In this document: positions 1-11,465 of the stretch, in pieces | Position numbering within the stretch: position 1 is the stretch's first letter | How the letters are laid out: every line of letters starts with the position of its first letter | Assembly (NCBI GenBank): GCA_029953675.1 | Contig: JAMWBK010000001.1 | Span: 2,021,001-2,085,000 of the forward strand | Reading direction: 5' to 3' | Origin: Rhodosorus marinus | Taxonomy: Eukaryota; Rhodophyta; Stylonematophyceae; Stylonematales; Stylonemataceae | Length of the DNA: 64,000 nt | Notes under the pieces: generated by a model | What the model saw: only the letters and a program-made list of their open reading frames with translations | Database searches by the model: none | What the model was told of the DNA's origin: nothing | Position numbers and translations under genes: made by a program

Positions 1-270
1 CGTTCAGTCCAAATGGTACGTGTCATCCTGGCCTTAAAAATAGAGAAAGAACGAACCCTAAAGCTGTGTTCGGCAACTCCAGGTCGTTTGGTGCTCAGTG
101 GAAGTAAGGATCGTACAGTCCAATTTTGGGAACCGAGAAATGCAAGGACATCCCTCATTCTGCAAGGGCATAAGAATTCAGTGATCAGCATTGCTCACTC
201 ACCGACGAACAAGATGGTAGCCACTGGATCAGGAGACAACAGGGCCAGAACTTGGGCCTATACCAATTGA
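1..270 (+). CDS. TUP1: TUP1-like WD40 co-repressor, C-terminal end (partial)
   Basis: Final blades of a WD40 beta-propeller; the gene runs off the left edge. The visible coding parts are bases 3-15 and 83-270, joined across a 67-nt intron (16-82, starts GTACGT, ends CCAG). The join restores the blade motif FSPNGRLVLSGSKDRTVQFW, which a straight translation would miss. It is followed by LQGHKNSVISI and the terminal ATGSGDNRARTWAY, then TGA at 268-270. This ending, a 'LQGHKNSVISV...ATGSGDxxARIW' blade close to the stop, is characteristic of the fungal/plant TUP1 group of transcriptional co-repressors, which bind repressor proteins through the propeller. That assignment is from family knowledge; only about 70 residues are visible, so another WD40 repressor cannot be excluded. 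The N-terminal tetramerisation region lies outside the window. Confidence 0.75.
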   Translation, partial: RSVQMVRVILALKIEKERTLKLCSATPGRLVLSGSKDRTVQFWEPRNARTSLILQGHKNSVISIAHSPTNKMVATGSGDNRARTWAYTN

Positions 271-1677
271 TTCGGGTAGAGCTAGGTCCACATGAAAGTT
301 TTGATTTTGTTTCGCGCTTGGAGGGCATCTGCTTTTGGCTTGTATCTTTTGACGACGGAGAGGGGTCTGTCAATCGAGCGTGCGCTAGCCGTGAAGATCC
401 AGACTCAGCACGGCGTGATTTACACCACGATCATGGATGGCATGACCGCTGATTTACGAGCTGCCTAAGGTACCGTAGAGACGGGGTGGCCGAGGAACAT
501 AGGGCTCTCAGTAGACATTCATGTTTGCTCTACTATACAAGATACAACAGGCCGTCGCTGCCCAACGAATGGCTTGAAGAGGTTGCTGTCGAGACGGCTC
601 GGTTCCCGGAATGTGTCCAGAGTACTGGAGGTTTAATCCGGAGCCAAAAAAAGGAAGGAAGAAACTAACGACAGTGGAGAGGTATGGTCGTCGCTTTTTT
701 TTTTTTGGTTCAAAAGTAAATAGATCTATTCTCTCCGAAGGAAGCGAGGTGTGGTTGTCATTCAAGCCCCGTACCTGGACGTCGAATGCAAAGGCTATGG
801 CAGTTCTGGCGAGCGCGATTTCCAGGTGGAGGTGTCCTGACCCAATAGCCGTTCACCAGGCTGTTCTACTTGCAACTCAAATACTGCACAGTGAACACTG
901 TACAGCAGTTGAGCTGAGACATCCTGGAACAGATCCTATTTTAGAACGAAAAAAAGTGCACTTGTATAATACGCAAGACCCGGAGTCTTCACCAGGACTT
1001 TACTTTTGGGCCTTCCGCGATGTTGTTGTAGGTATCTTTCGCTATCCAAAGGCGGCATCCACTCCACAGCCCTACGCCGCTCAGAGAACAAACCAGTCAG
1101 AAGCGAGGGATACGAAACGTCGCACTCTGTGTAAACGCGATCAGTCAAAACAATCCAAAGTGGGGAGGGGTGAACAAAAACAACCACCAAAGCTGATTCC
1201 AAATTACAGTATGGCACCTCCTGTTTTTACAACGATATAGGGACAAAACCCTCTGCCCCTCCATGTCCAGTTGCTCATCTCCATCTACCCACCCAAACCC
1301 AACCCTCTGAAGACATTGTCCTACACGAAAAGCCAACCCAACTAGTGGAATCTGATATTAAACCAGATTCCATTAAAATACCTGAATAGACCATTTCAAT
1401 CTAAAATCGAATGGTATCGAATTTTGTTGTCAAATTCAAGGGTTTTGGGATAGGATAGCAATAGTTATCGACCGGTGGGGATGTGGATGAAGACGATCGG
1501 CACCGGAAGAGGAAGCGAGTTGGGATCCGATGGGTGTTTGTTGTTGGTAAAGCAGAGCTTCTCGATACAGACGTTTTAATGACTTGGAATCACCAGTCTT
1601 GCTTGTGAAAAACAAGAAAGATTTTGGGGTCCTTTTTTTTTGGGGGGGGGAGAGAGGAAGGGAGGGTTTTGGCTTCG
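271..1677. other. Intergenic, no supported gene
   Basis: 3' flank of the TUP1-like gene and 5' flank of the PPR gene. It contains poly-T (about 694-705), a T8-G9 run at 1633-1650 and no reading frame with recognisable protein features. A 209-codon open stretch on the plus strand (611-1240) crosses the poly-T run and matches nothing I know. Confidence 0.6.
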
Positions 1678-4600
1678 ATGATCAGAACATGTCTTGGAGT
1701 ACTAAGAAGACCGCATGCTCGTGGTTTTTCTGGTGCGCAATTGGCACCGAGCAGCGCTGGAGGTATCTTCTTTGCGTTTGGTTGCCCTCTCTCCCTGTGC
1801 TTCTTTGCTGAAGATCGAGCGTGCTGTTTTTCTTATTCCTTTCTTGTTGTGGTTTAGCAGTTCAGCCAACGAGAGGAGTCCATGCTCTTCATACGGAGCG
1901 GCCGAGCGAAAACAGCGATTCCGGCTATGAGGCCGAACTCAAGCTGCGAGATTTGTTAATGGGAGGAAAGATCCGAGATGCCATGCAGTCCTACATGCTT
2001 TCCAAAACCTATGGCAATTATCCCAGTCCGGGAACTTACAAGGCCATCGTATCCGGATCACTTGCAGCCGGTTTCTCAGACTTTGCGATCGAAACCATTC
2101 ATGACATGTATCTCATCGGACAGAAACCTCCATTTGAGGTTCGCCGTATCGTCAGTCCATCTCTCAAACGAGGTCAAAACAATAGCTCATCAAACATCGT
2201 CGCCCCAATCTACAGGTTCTGAAGCTCATAACGCTTAACATTGAAGCGAAAACGCTGGCATCAGGCGTTATGAAAATCTTACGGACGAAGGAGATCAAGG
2301 ATCTTGCTGGAGCTAAAACAGCTGTTCATCCGGATTTCTTCAACGACACCCTTAGCCTGCTGGTTCACCGGTCGAAGATCACCCCGGGCATCCTCGGCGA
2401 GCTCCTTGGAGAAATGGAACGAAACAAAGTAGACTTGTACATGGCGAGCATGACCAGAGTCGCTCAGTTCTTCGCAATAAGCCATGATAGATTCGCGTTG
2501 AAGAAGTTCGTGGAGGACCTCCCCAGGCGATCAACGGTGCTACCGCCTCAAACCATCACGACCGCCTTGAAAGGGCTCGCGGTGTCTGGTTTTGCTCCGG
2601 AGACTGTCCAGCTGCTCAAGCTTTGGGATAGCAACAACGAACGGATCCTTCAACTGATGAAGCTCGAGGCTCCAGACGAAGATCAAGCATTGATCCTTGA
2701 GGAATTTAAGCAAACCACTGACTTGGGTATGACCAAAACTCCCCAGATCACGAACAAGAGACAAGAAGGTATCAAAAGTTGACCTAGCCCTTTACGCGTG
2801 TGCCTTCTTCCTCCGCCTCATGCTTGCTAGACCTAAACTCGATGGAGAAACTGACTCTCGACCTGGGGACTCTGCACGAGGGTATTCACTCATCGAGCAG
2901 GTACCATCGTGAGGATCTGACGATGATGTTCTGGAGGCTACTCGAGAAGAGCTTTCCGGTAAGGGTTTTCTGCAACAGATCTATGCTTTTTGATCTCGCT
3001 ACCCGTTCAGCCTCGTAGAGAGAGGCGGCGACGCTGTCCACCGACGCGCTTCTGGATGCGACATAACTCAGAATGAATCTAAATCCTCCACATCCCGGGC
3101 TTTCTCGTTTGCTTTGTCTCACTTAAGATGAACGTTACAACAGCCCCGATTGATATATTTATTGCAGTGGCGTACGTGAAGGCAGCACAAGGGAAGATCG
3201 GTGAGGCGTTTCAATGGTTGCGCAAGTTGGAGGCTTGTGGGCACAAACCTGAACTGAGGTGAGTCCGCTGCTCGCTCCCGTACCGGTTTGTCGCCGCTCA
3301 GTATTGAACCGTCCCATATGCGATTCCCCCAGAGATCTCCGGCAGATTGTCTCGATACTATCACTGAAGAACACTAGGAAGCAGATCGAGAAGCCGCTGA
3401 TCTCACGAGTTCAGAGCCTCTTGGACCTAAACCTGGTGATGGCAGGTAATGTAGTCGTTCCCAACCAAGTCCAAGGAGGTTCCTCATGCCGTCAGCATAG
3501 TTGAACGAATCCAGTTTCTGAAAGGAGGATGGCTCGATTCCTGTCCGTGTTTTTGTCGGATCGTGTCTTCTTTGGGAAACTTCAGTTCTTGTTCGAAGTG
3601 GACATGCAAGTAGAGCGATTGAGTTGTACGATGAGGTGGTTACTCGTAGACAAATGGTCAAACCGAACGTGGAAACGATGGACACCATGCTTCTCACTTC
3701 CTTGACTTCCAAAGGAACTCGCAGTGCGTTCAGTTTGTGTCAGTTGGTTGTCACGGTGAGTTTGGAAGCAAGTTGAACTCCTCTCGTTGAGTGACATTTG
3801 AAAGGTTCTAAAGCTCCGCTTTCTGTCGCTGTTGTCATTTCTGTCTTGAAGGACATGGAGATGTACGATCTGCTACCACAGACAGAGACTCTGAGGCTAC
3901 TCTGTCTCAATCTAGTGAAACTCAGGCGAGTATCACAGGCGTTGAACATTCTCGAGAAGGCGTCGGAATTGGGACGGCCCATAGGAACATGGAGCGTTTT
4001 GTACGTAGGTCGAGCTGCATTCTTCGAGAAGGACACCGGTATGATACAGCGAGTGGAGCACCTGATGGCCAAGCTTAGGTGAGCAGCAGATCCGACGAAC
4101 CCTGAGGAATGGACAGTATCATGGCCTTGGATCTGAAAAGGATATCTTTTGGATGTGTTTTTCGCACAGGATGCCGGCTTCGGAGGTTTATTACTCAATG
4201 CCGGAAGACTCCAGCATATCAGGAGCGGCAGCTAAGCGCACAGAGAAGAGCACTTCCAAGGGAAACGAGAATGAAGGGGAAAAAGACGGGTCAAAGAAGA
4301 CAACGTCCGGTGCAAGTCAGCGTTCACCCCACGATGTGTAGAAAACCCATAACTTGTTTCAGCGAAGCGGTAGACCATCCTAACTGGCAGGAGCTTATTA
4401 AAACTGACAACTAACAGTAATGAAGACGACCAAAGGAACCAACGAGCAGCCGACGTACGTCTTCTCTGCAGGGGAACATCGATGAGATCTTGCCAACACA
4501 CCCAGTGGGAAGATGGATTCTGCAGGTTGTTTTGGGCAACGATCTTCGACATCTCCAGGTCATGACTCGCGTCCGTTCTCAGCCCGCTCTAGGTCACTCC

Positions 4601-4722
4601 TTTGCACAGGTGAGAAGGAGAGAAGAGATATACTTGAACAAGGAAAGATGGATGAGTGCTTTTTTAGATGGACCGAAGCTATGCAAACAGTCGATCGTGA
4701 GAACCCGCTGACACTAATTTGA
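1678..4722 (+). CDS. Pentatricopeptide repeat (PPR) protein, probably mitochondrial
   Basis: Ten exons join in frame to about 683 residues: 1678-1762, 1861-2138, 2216-2768, 2831-2958, 3128-3258, 3333-3445, 3586-3738, 3805-4078, 4170-4309, 4526-4722. The ATG at 1678 is chosen because the first exon encodes MIRTCLGVLRRPHARGFSG, a textbook amphipathic Arg-rich mitochondrial presequence with no acidic residue. The body is made of helix-turn-helix repeats of about 35 residues, for example around IDIFIAVAYVKAAQGKIGEA, RAIELYDEVVTRRQMVKPN and VSQALNILEKASELGRPIG. PPR proteins bind organellar RNA and act in its processing, stability or translation; no DYW or SMR domain is visible, so this is a P-class-like protein. 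The last two exons are Ser/Lys-rich and lack repeats. The exon 7/8 junction uses a GTCAGT donor at 3739; the stronger-looking GTGAGT at 3756 does not keep frame. The specific RNA target is unknown. Confidence 0.8.
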
Positions 4723-5648
4723 CCAATCATTAGCTTCTAAGCCGCTTAGTGCCAATTGAAGTTATGAATTATTTCCGCGACAGATTTAACGCAGATTAAT
4801 TGGTTGAAACCCTAGCTATGGAGCCAATAATGTAAGTAAAAAAAGGCGAAAACAGATATTTACAAATTTGAACACTTTATGGAATATTCTTCCAATCAAT
4901 TCGATGAAAAAATGTATAGTGGAACATATATCCAATAAACATCAGGATTTCATAAGAAGAAGTATATTACTGGTTTAAAAAAGACATTATAGTGAATCAA
5001 ATACAATGTTTTGATAGGAATACTCAATTTCAATAATTAAATTGCCTAATTCGTTTTAAAGGCAGGGTAAATATCCAATATAATGTTAATAATAATGTAG
5101 TCCTAAGTGACTGGAACCTATTTGTAATGGAATGTAAAATAAAAATAAAATAAATTGTACTTTATAGGGTATTGCACATTTTGCATCGGACAAGTCGCGA
5201 TGAGGGTTCCTTTGACTTTGCATTGCGAGTCTGGTTGAGAACTGAGTCTTGGGAGTTGCTTTGATCTTAGGATTTGTACTTTAGTGACCTGATAACTACT
5301 CCTATTGATGTATATATTGAGAGAGTAAATAGAAAGGCACCCTGTACTGCTTACCCTTAACCCCCCGGGCGGCGGGTTTCGGATTTCTGGGCAACGGTCG
5401 TGGACGAAACTACGCCGTTGACACTGAGAGCTGCAATCATCTCGAAGAAGGTATCGATCCTCAGCCTTGGATAGATAAACTATAAAAACGATTCAGATAC
5501 CGATTGATTGCATGATCAAAGCAATAGCCCAGCTGAGCACGGCAGTGGCCGAATGTACCTCATGGTTTACTGATTTGGGATTTCAGATTTGCTTAGAGCG
5601 AGCGTCGACATTTGTACTGAGAAACTGTATCGCGGGGCGGGAGCGTTT
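4723..5648. other. AT-rich intergenic region
   Basis: Between the PPR and PurM genes. It is strongly AT-rich up to about 5,300 and has no open frame of note. The PurM promoter should lie in the right part (5,340-5,640), but no clear TATA element was seen. The PurM frame is open upstream to 5,589 without an ATG. Confidence 0.6.
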
Positions 5649-7479
5649 ATGAACGTCGTATTCAGAGACTTTGACGAACGTAGTCGTATCGGTTTGTTTT
5701 CTGGAGCAACGAACCGAGACCCTATGGATCTTGGTTTCTTATTGAGTCCTCCACAGGTTGGAGAGAAGCGACTGCACAGGGTCTGTGCGAAAGCTGAGGC
5801 TGGAACCGCTGGGCAAGAGCGGTATGCGGCGAGAGGTGTTTCTGCATCGAAGGAGGACGTTCATGCGGCGATCTCGAAGATAGATAAGGGACTTTTCCCA
5901 CTTGCATTTTGTAAGATAGTACCTGATTATATTGGTAAGGGCGACGGTGCTCTCTTTGTCCGTCGCACTTTGGAGCTATGGCTCTGTGGCTGAGCTTCGC
6001 TTTGTGATATGAAAATACTAGGAGGAGACGATCAGTATTGTAATATTATGCACGCGGATGGAGCTGGAACAAAGTCTTCCCTAGCTTACATCTACTGGCG
6101 TGAAACTGGAGATCTATCAGTCTGGAAAGGCATTGCACAGGATGCGATTGTTATGAACCTTGATGACCTTCTGTGCGTCGGAGCAGTCGACAATATTCTT
6201 CTCTCATCGACGATTGGGAGGAACAAGAGCCTTGTACCCGGCGAGGTGATCTCAACAATCATAAATGGGACAGAGGAAATCCTGGAGGACTTAAGAAAAC
6301 ACGGGGTCAACATCATCTCTACGGGAGGCGAAACTGCGGATCTCGGAGATCTGGTCCGCACGGTTGTCGTTGATAGTACAGTCACCTGTAGATTGAAAAG
6401 ATCAGAGGTGTGTCGACGAGATTCGTCGCAACCACATTCAAAGAAAAGTTGATTCTGAACGGCTCTTCCTGGAAAAAAAAAATATGCAAAGGTGATCAGC
6501 AACGATCGAATACGAGCTGGAAACGTTATTGTCGGGTTATCATCATATGGACAAGCGAGCTATGAACGCGAGTATAACGGCGGAATGGGTTCCAATGGCT
6601 TGACATCTGCCAGACATGATGTCTTCAGCAAAACCTACGCAGAGAAATATCCAGAATCTTTTGATAGTGCAATTCCACAGGACTATGTTTATACAGGAAG
6701 GCAAGTTCAGCTGCTTTTATCTGCTCTGTGGAAACGAGTAGATTGTCGCCTTTCTTCCCCCTTGCCGCCCTAGAGCTCCGCTCCCGGTTATCTTACTGAC
6801 GCGTAACATCATCTTGAACAGATTCTCTCTGACGGAGAAGAATGCAGAGACAGGTATGGACATGGGAAAATTGGTGCTGTCCCCAACGAGAACGTACGCT
6901 CCGATCATCAAGCAAGTTCTGCTCGAGATGAGAGGTAAGGACGCAGAAGGAACTTCGCGACGATGAACACCAGAAAAAAAGGTGCCTAAGGAAAACTTTC
7001 TTCGGTCCTGCTGCCCACCCAAGATGATATCTGCGGTATGGTCCACTGCTCTGGAGGGGCGCAGACAAAAGTACTCAGTTTTCTGGGTTCCGGTCAACGG
7101 GTTATCAAGGACAACTTGTTCACTGTCCCACCACTGTTTGAGACTATTCGCGACCAGAGCGAGACCCCATGGGAAGAAATGTACAAAGTTTTCAATATGG
7201 GCCACAGAATGGAGCTGTATATGGACGAAAGGTATTTCAAAAGCGTTCGCTTCGAAAACGTTTCCCAAAGAGTTTTGCTAGATTCCTGAAACCCTAAATT
7301 GTCTCCTTTCCTGGACTGACCGAAAACCGTTTAGAAACGCAAACAAGGTGATTGATATCGCGAGAGGGCTCGGCGTGGACGCCCAAGTAATCGGTCGCGT
7401 GCAGGAGTCCGAGGCCAACTCTTCAAGTGTTGTTTTACAGACGGTGAATGGAGAATTTACGTACTCAAAATCATGGTGA
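5649..7479 (+). CDS. purM: Phosphoribosylformylglycinamidine cyclo-ligase (AIR synthetase), bacterial long form
   Basis: Fifth step of purine synthesis: ATP-dependent ring closure of FGAM to AIR. Six exons: 5649-5934, 6022-6407, 6492-6700, 6822-6934, 7024-7231, 7335-7479, about 448 residues. Conserved blocks are [85 protein letters not shown] and [13 protein letters not shown]. The third intron (6701-6821) has a GC donor (AG|GCAAGT). Family knowledge: this sequence type resembles the separate ~390-residue bacterial enzyme (Bacteroidetes-like), not the fused GARS-AIRS-GART of animals or GARS-AIRS of fungi. The first ~60 residues are extra and could be an organelle transit peptide. The start is uncertain: 5649 is the first in-frame ATG, and 5724 is the alternative. 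The gene converges with TrpE, leaving 290 bases between their stops. A PurN gene of similar bacterial style lies at 37.1 kb. Confidence 0.9.
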
Positions 7480-7769
7480 ACAGTTTGTCGGTCTCAACAG
7501 CCAGTTGGCGCTGCTAGCAATCAAACATAGGCGGATGCAAAAGCGCACCTATTTTCGTAACCCCATGGCGTGGACAGTGCTTTCCTGTATCCTTGGAATG
7601 GTTTAGTGACATCGGCTCTTGCTCTTTGAGAGATCCGATTCGAAATGCCTGTTGAATAGTGTTAGATTTATAAGTTGAAGTACATCTCTCTTTTCGATGT
7701 TGATGAGGAGGACAACATCCTCATAACTTCTCAAAAGCACCAGCTCGTATGCAGAAAGGAAGAAGGTTT

Positions 7770-9975
7770 TCAGCTAAACGCCTCATCCGCCAGGTCTATG
7801 GACCTACTCAATGCCATGGCTTTGTTCACAGTCTCAAAATACTCCGCTTCCGGATCTGAGTCAGCCACAATGCCAGCACCCGCTTGGATGTAATACTTCC
7901 AGTCATCATCGGCGCTTCGATTGGAGCTTGGTATGATCATCGTCCTGAGAGCAAGAGCGATGTTCATGTCGTCGTAGAACGAAACAACGCCTATACCTCC
8001 TCCATACGGACCTCTCCGGTTTAGCTCCTATCGTGATTGTTGTGAACAAGAACGGGCAGTTTCAGTTTAAACCAAAAATAAGACTTTCTGGACGTTGTGA
8101 ACGCGTACAAGTTCATCAATGATCTGCATGGCACGGATTTTCGGCGCGCCACTGACTGTGCCCGCAGGCAGCGCCGCTCGGAGTGCATCAAATGAGCTAA
8201 GCCCATCCTTGAGTTCTCCAACGACTGTGGAGCTGAGATGCATCACATGGCTGTATCTCTCCACTACCATAAGCTCCACCGGTTTCACACTGCCATATTT
8301 CGCAACGCGGCCAACATCATTACGACCAAGATCGACAAGCATTCGGTGCTCGGCAAGCTCTTTCTCGTCTTGCAGTAGATTTTGTTCAAGCGCTTTGTCC
8401 TCCTCAACGGAAGATCCTCGTCTCCTGGTTCCCGCGAGAGGTCTATTGGTCACCACGTTGTCCTCAACTCGACATAGTATCTCGGGGGAAGAAGCGACAA
8501 GAACACTGCCCTTGCACTGCAGAGAACGACGGCATGAGATTCCGAGGGGTCAGTTGAGCCGGTCTCAAAGTTCTGTTGGCCACAAGACGTTCTAACCTGC
8601 ATATAAATCATATACGGGGACGGGTTTACAATCCGCATCGCCCGGTAAACGGAAAATGGGTGGCTTTTGGAATTTCGCTCGAAGCGCTGGCTGTAGACAA
8701 TCTGGAACGCGTCCCCTTCCAAGATATAGTGTTTGCAATCCAGTACGGCCTTTTCATACTGCTCCTTCGTCATGTTTGAAACAGGAGCCGCAGTGGTTGA
8801 CGCTGCTCCAAGAATATCAATATCTACCACCCCGACTTCCAGTGGAGAACGGCACTTTCCGAACTTCACTATATCAACGAGCTCATTTAACTTATTCATC
8901 GCCTTCTCGTGAGCAGCTTCAATGGTGCTGTTTTCACGGAGGTCGACCCAAGAAATCACGTAGCAAATCTGTGGACGGAAGCGAGCCGAGAACCTCAGGA
9001 CTTCGCTGCAAAAACTTCGCGCTGGCGCTTTTGTCTCTTGCCCACCTTGTTGATAATATCGAATGTCACGCACTGTTGAAAAATGCTCATATGCAGGTCG
9101 GGCAAGCCACGATCGTCAGCAGGTCCGCTCGAAAAAGGCAGACTTCCAGCTTCGACATAACGAGCGGTATCATAGCCTCCATATCCCACCCAGCCCCCAC
9201 TAAACGCTTGGGGTAACCCTCCAACCTGGTTGAAAACAAACCTTGTCGCATTTAGGGATACTCGAATGACCTCTGCCTGCGTGTACTGGAAAGACTATCC
9301 TCGAACCCCCTATGGATCCGAAGTCAGGGAGTTCCCCCCATGTCCCGTACGTACGGTGGCGCATGCCCGCTTGGAAACCCAAACTGCACTAGGAAGCCCA
9401 ATGACTCTGGCAGACCCTACGGATCCCATGCTTACCTTGGCTGGTTTCAAGTCGTTGCTTATCTCTTTTACTAGAGCCCATGGGTCTTCGCTCTCGTTCT
9501 TTGTTTCCTTCAGTTTCCCACTTCTCGAATCTAGAACTGTGACCTCCCTCTCCTTTGCAATTATTTCCAGCACAGGATCTGCGCCAACAAAACTATACCT
9601 CCCTACATTCCCGTCCGTAGTGACAGACTCCAACACATACGAAGTTTTCTCCACATCATCCTCGCCGACAAGTCTTCGATATAGTGCCACTGCAGTAAGT
9701 TGATCTGAGAATACCTTCCTCCAGACAGGCACCAAATTGACGCCAGGTTCAGAATTACACCTGTTTTCAAACTCGCTCAAAGAAGTGCCCTCGCCATCCC
9801 TGTTTGAAGTAGGAATCGTCGGCACAGGAGACACAACACTAGCTCGAACAACTCTTCTTCTAGATCCGCCCTTCGAATGCCCTTGACTACGACTACATAC
9901 GGCCCTCTCATTCCACACAAGCCGTACGGTGGAGGTACCAAACGAGGCCCCGCTTGTGAAGCAGAGTCCGTCCAT
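7770..9975 (-). CDS. TRPE: Anthranilate synthase component I (alpha subunit), plastid-targeted
   Basis: Converts chorismate plus glutamine-derived ammonia to anthranilate, the committed step of tryptophan synthesis. Five exons on the minus strand: 9975-9436, 9225-9046, 8968-8597, 8516-8109, 8027-7770; all four introns are phase 0, giving 585 residues. The ATG at 9975 begins a Ser/Arg-rich, acid-poor leader, consistent with a plastid transit peptide; the mature part begins near residue 70. The tryptophan feedback site is the LLES-type motif seen as [10 protein letters not shown]. Catalytic-domain landmarks are [67 protein letters not shown] (active-site His) and [20 protein letters not shown], then [10 protein letters not shown]. 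No glutaminase (TrpG) domain is fused. In red algae trpG is commonly plastid-encoded (known for the group), so the partner may come from the organelle. Confidence 0.95.
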
Positions 9976-10767
9976 TGCTCCCAACTTCAAAAAAAAAGGA
10001 CCAAAAACAAGTTTACCCCCTAAAAAACGACCCAAACAACACCCCCCCCCACAAAAAAAACACAGAACCAAAGAATTCCAACTCCTTCCTTAAGACTGAA
10101 AACGATGCTTGCCAAGCTCTAGCTTTCCTCTCTCTCCTCCAAACCTACCCTCCCTCCTTGAAACCTGGTGAGGGGTTTTGTAGCCTCACCAGATGTCCAT
10201 CCAGCTCTTCCCACCATCCCCATCGCCATCACGCGTTTCATGAAACCATCTGTTTTTCACTAATATTTTCCGGGGGCAAATGCTGCCATCCTCAATTTTC
10301 TAGTTATACATTGCATGTTTCTCACTTTTTAGGTTTTGAACCCCTAATAGAAACCCGCAGTTTTAGTGAGAAACGATTTTCTGCGTACCCCCTTTTTTCA
10401 TATCGAAAAGTAGTTGTAGTGTAATATTGAATGAAGTTTTGCTCCGTTCTTGATATCCAATTAGTAGAATCATAAGAGGGGTTTTCAATTGAATTTCTGA
10501 TTCATTTGGATTCTGGACCCTGGGGGTGGAGTTTTAGGGTTTGTGGGTGAAAACGCCATTCGCTTTGGATGTATAGAGTGCAAGTTGTATAGGTCTCCGT
10601 TCCAGCAAACGAAGCTCAATGAAGGGGTCAGAACAGAAACGTTGAGGGGATTTGGCCCCCGTTAATGATCCGATTGTGCCTTGTACTACAATTTGGGAGT
10701 TGTGGAAAGCATAGCAGGGATCACTTTCCGACTAGTTCTCTCTTTTCCAGAAGTTACGACTCCCGGA
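9976..10767. other. TrpE upstream region
   Basis: Presumed promoter and 5' UTR of the minus-strand TrpE gene. It holds a poly-C run near 10,042-10,050, A-rich stretches and a T-rich segment at 10,370-10,420. No coding sequence is recognised on either strand. Confidence 0.5.
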
Positions 10768-11163
10768 ATGAACAATGGGTTTCGTAGGATCGGTTGTACC
10801 GGATTGCGATGGGATATGAGAGCACAAGCCCAAGACTTTTTGCAAGTGATATCAAGATACGACGAGAGACGTCCAAGCTGCTAATTGTTCTTCCCCTGTC
10901 TTCAAGCTTCCAAGCTCTGTTCTACGGCTTTGTCTGCATCAGCAAGTTTTATCGGATTGAATGAAGTGCTTACCAGAATTAGCTCAGTACCTGACTGCCA
11001 AACCATCAATCATGTGAGAACGACACGAGAGCGGGGCAACTACCTTAGAATTCGAGGTATACCTGTCGCCAATGCATTTGACGGGGAGCCTTCTCTATTG
11101 TCTTCCATATCCGTTCTGATTGACGATCGACTCAGTACATGTCACTGGTTTCACGCAGTATGA
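10768..11163 (+). CDS. Small hypothetical protein, two exons
   Basis: Not recognised. The frame is open from before 10,681 to the TGA at 11,161-11,163 except for a single TAA at 10,882. That TAA lies in TGCTAATTG followed by a pyrimidine tract and CAAG, which looks like a branch point and 3' splice site. Removing 10846-10914 (GTGATA...CAAG) joins exon 10768-10845 to 10915-11163 in phase 0, giving 108 residues from the ATG at 10768. The C-terminal part has a believable globular composition (NYLRIRGIPVANAFDGEPS, then SISVLIDDRLSTCHWFHAV). A further upstream exon is possible because TTTTCCAG precedes the frame at 10,743-10,750. Whether it is translated is uncertain. Confidence 0.3.
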
Positions 11164-11321
11164 GCGCTCTAAATGAGACCAGAGGACCGCTTGTAGTGCC
11201 GGATGACTTGACGTTCTCTTGATACTCACACACTGGAGTCTGCGGGTCCCGATTCTGCCTTTCTAACCACGCCGGTCCCCGGGCTTCGCGTTCATTCCGT
11301 CAAGTGACAAGTTACCCCAAC

Positions 11322-11455
11322 CCTTAATTTTAAATTGGGTACCAGACCGTAATCAACTTTATTTTCTCGACCTCCGCCAAAAAAGAGCTTTTACCGAAAG
11401 CCTTAATTCTAAATTGGGTGCCAGACCGTAATCAACTTTATTTTTCGACCTCCGC
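11322..11455 (-). repeat. Direct repeat of ~56 bp, 79 bp apart, in the Lhcr 3' flank
   Basis: Two copies (11322-11377 and 11401-11455) share about 53 of 56 positions. On the minus strand, reading away from the Lhcr stop codon at 11,466, each copy contains AATAAA followed by GTTGATTACGG. This is a duplicated 3' UTR segment with two candidate polyadenylation signals. Confidence 0.75.
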
Positions 11456-11465
11456 TACTAAGGTC

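Noticed and set aside
611-1240. 209-codon plus-strand open frame between TUP1-like and PPR genes
   Set aside because: It spans a poly-T run, has no domain, hydrophobic core or intron logic, and looks like chance openness in a non-coding stretch.
3739-3804. Frameshift in the PPR gene between exons 7 and 8
   Set aside because: The mismatch seen with the GTGAGT donor at 3756 disappears with the GTCAGT donor at 3739, which gives a normal 66-nt intron.
8119-9703. Long plus-strand open frames (158, 186 and 157 codons)
   Set aside because: They are antisense shadows of the TrpE exons, whose protein conservation is unambiguous.
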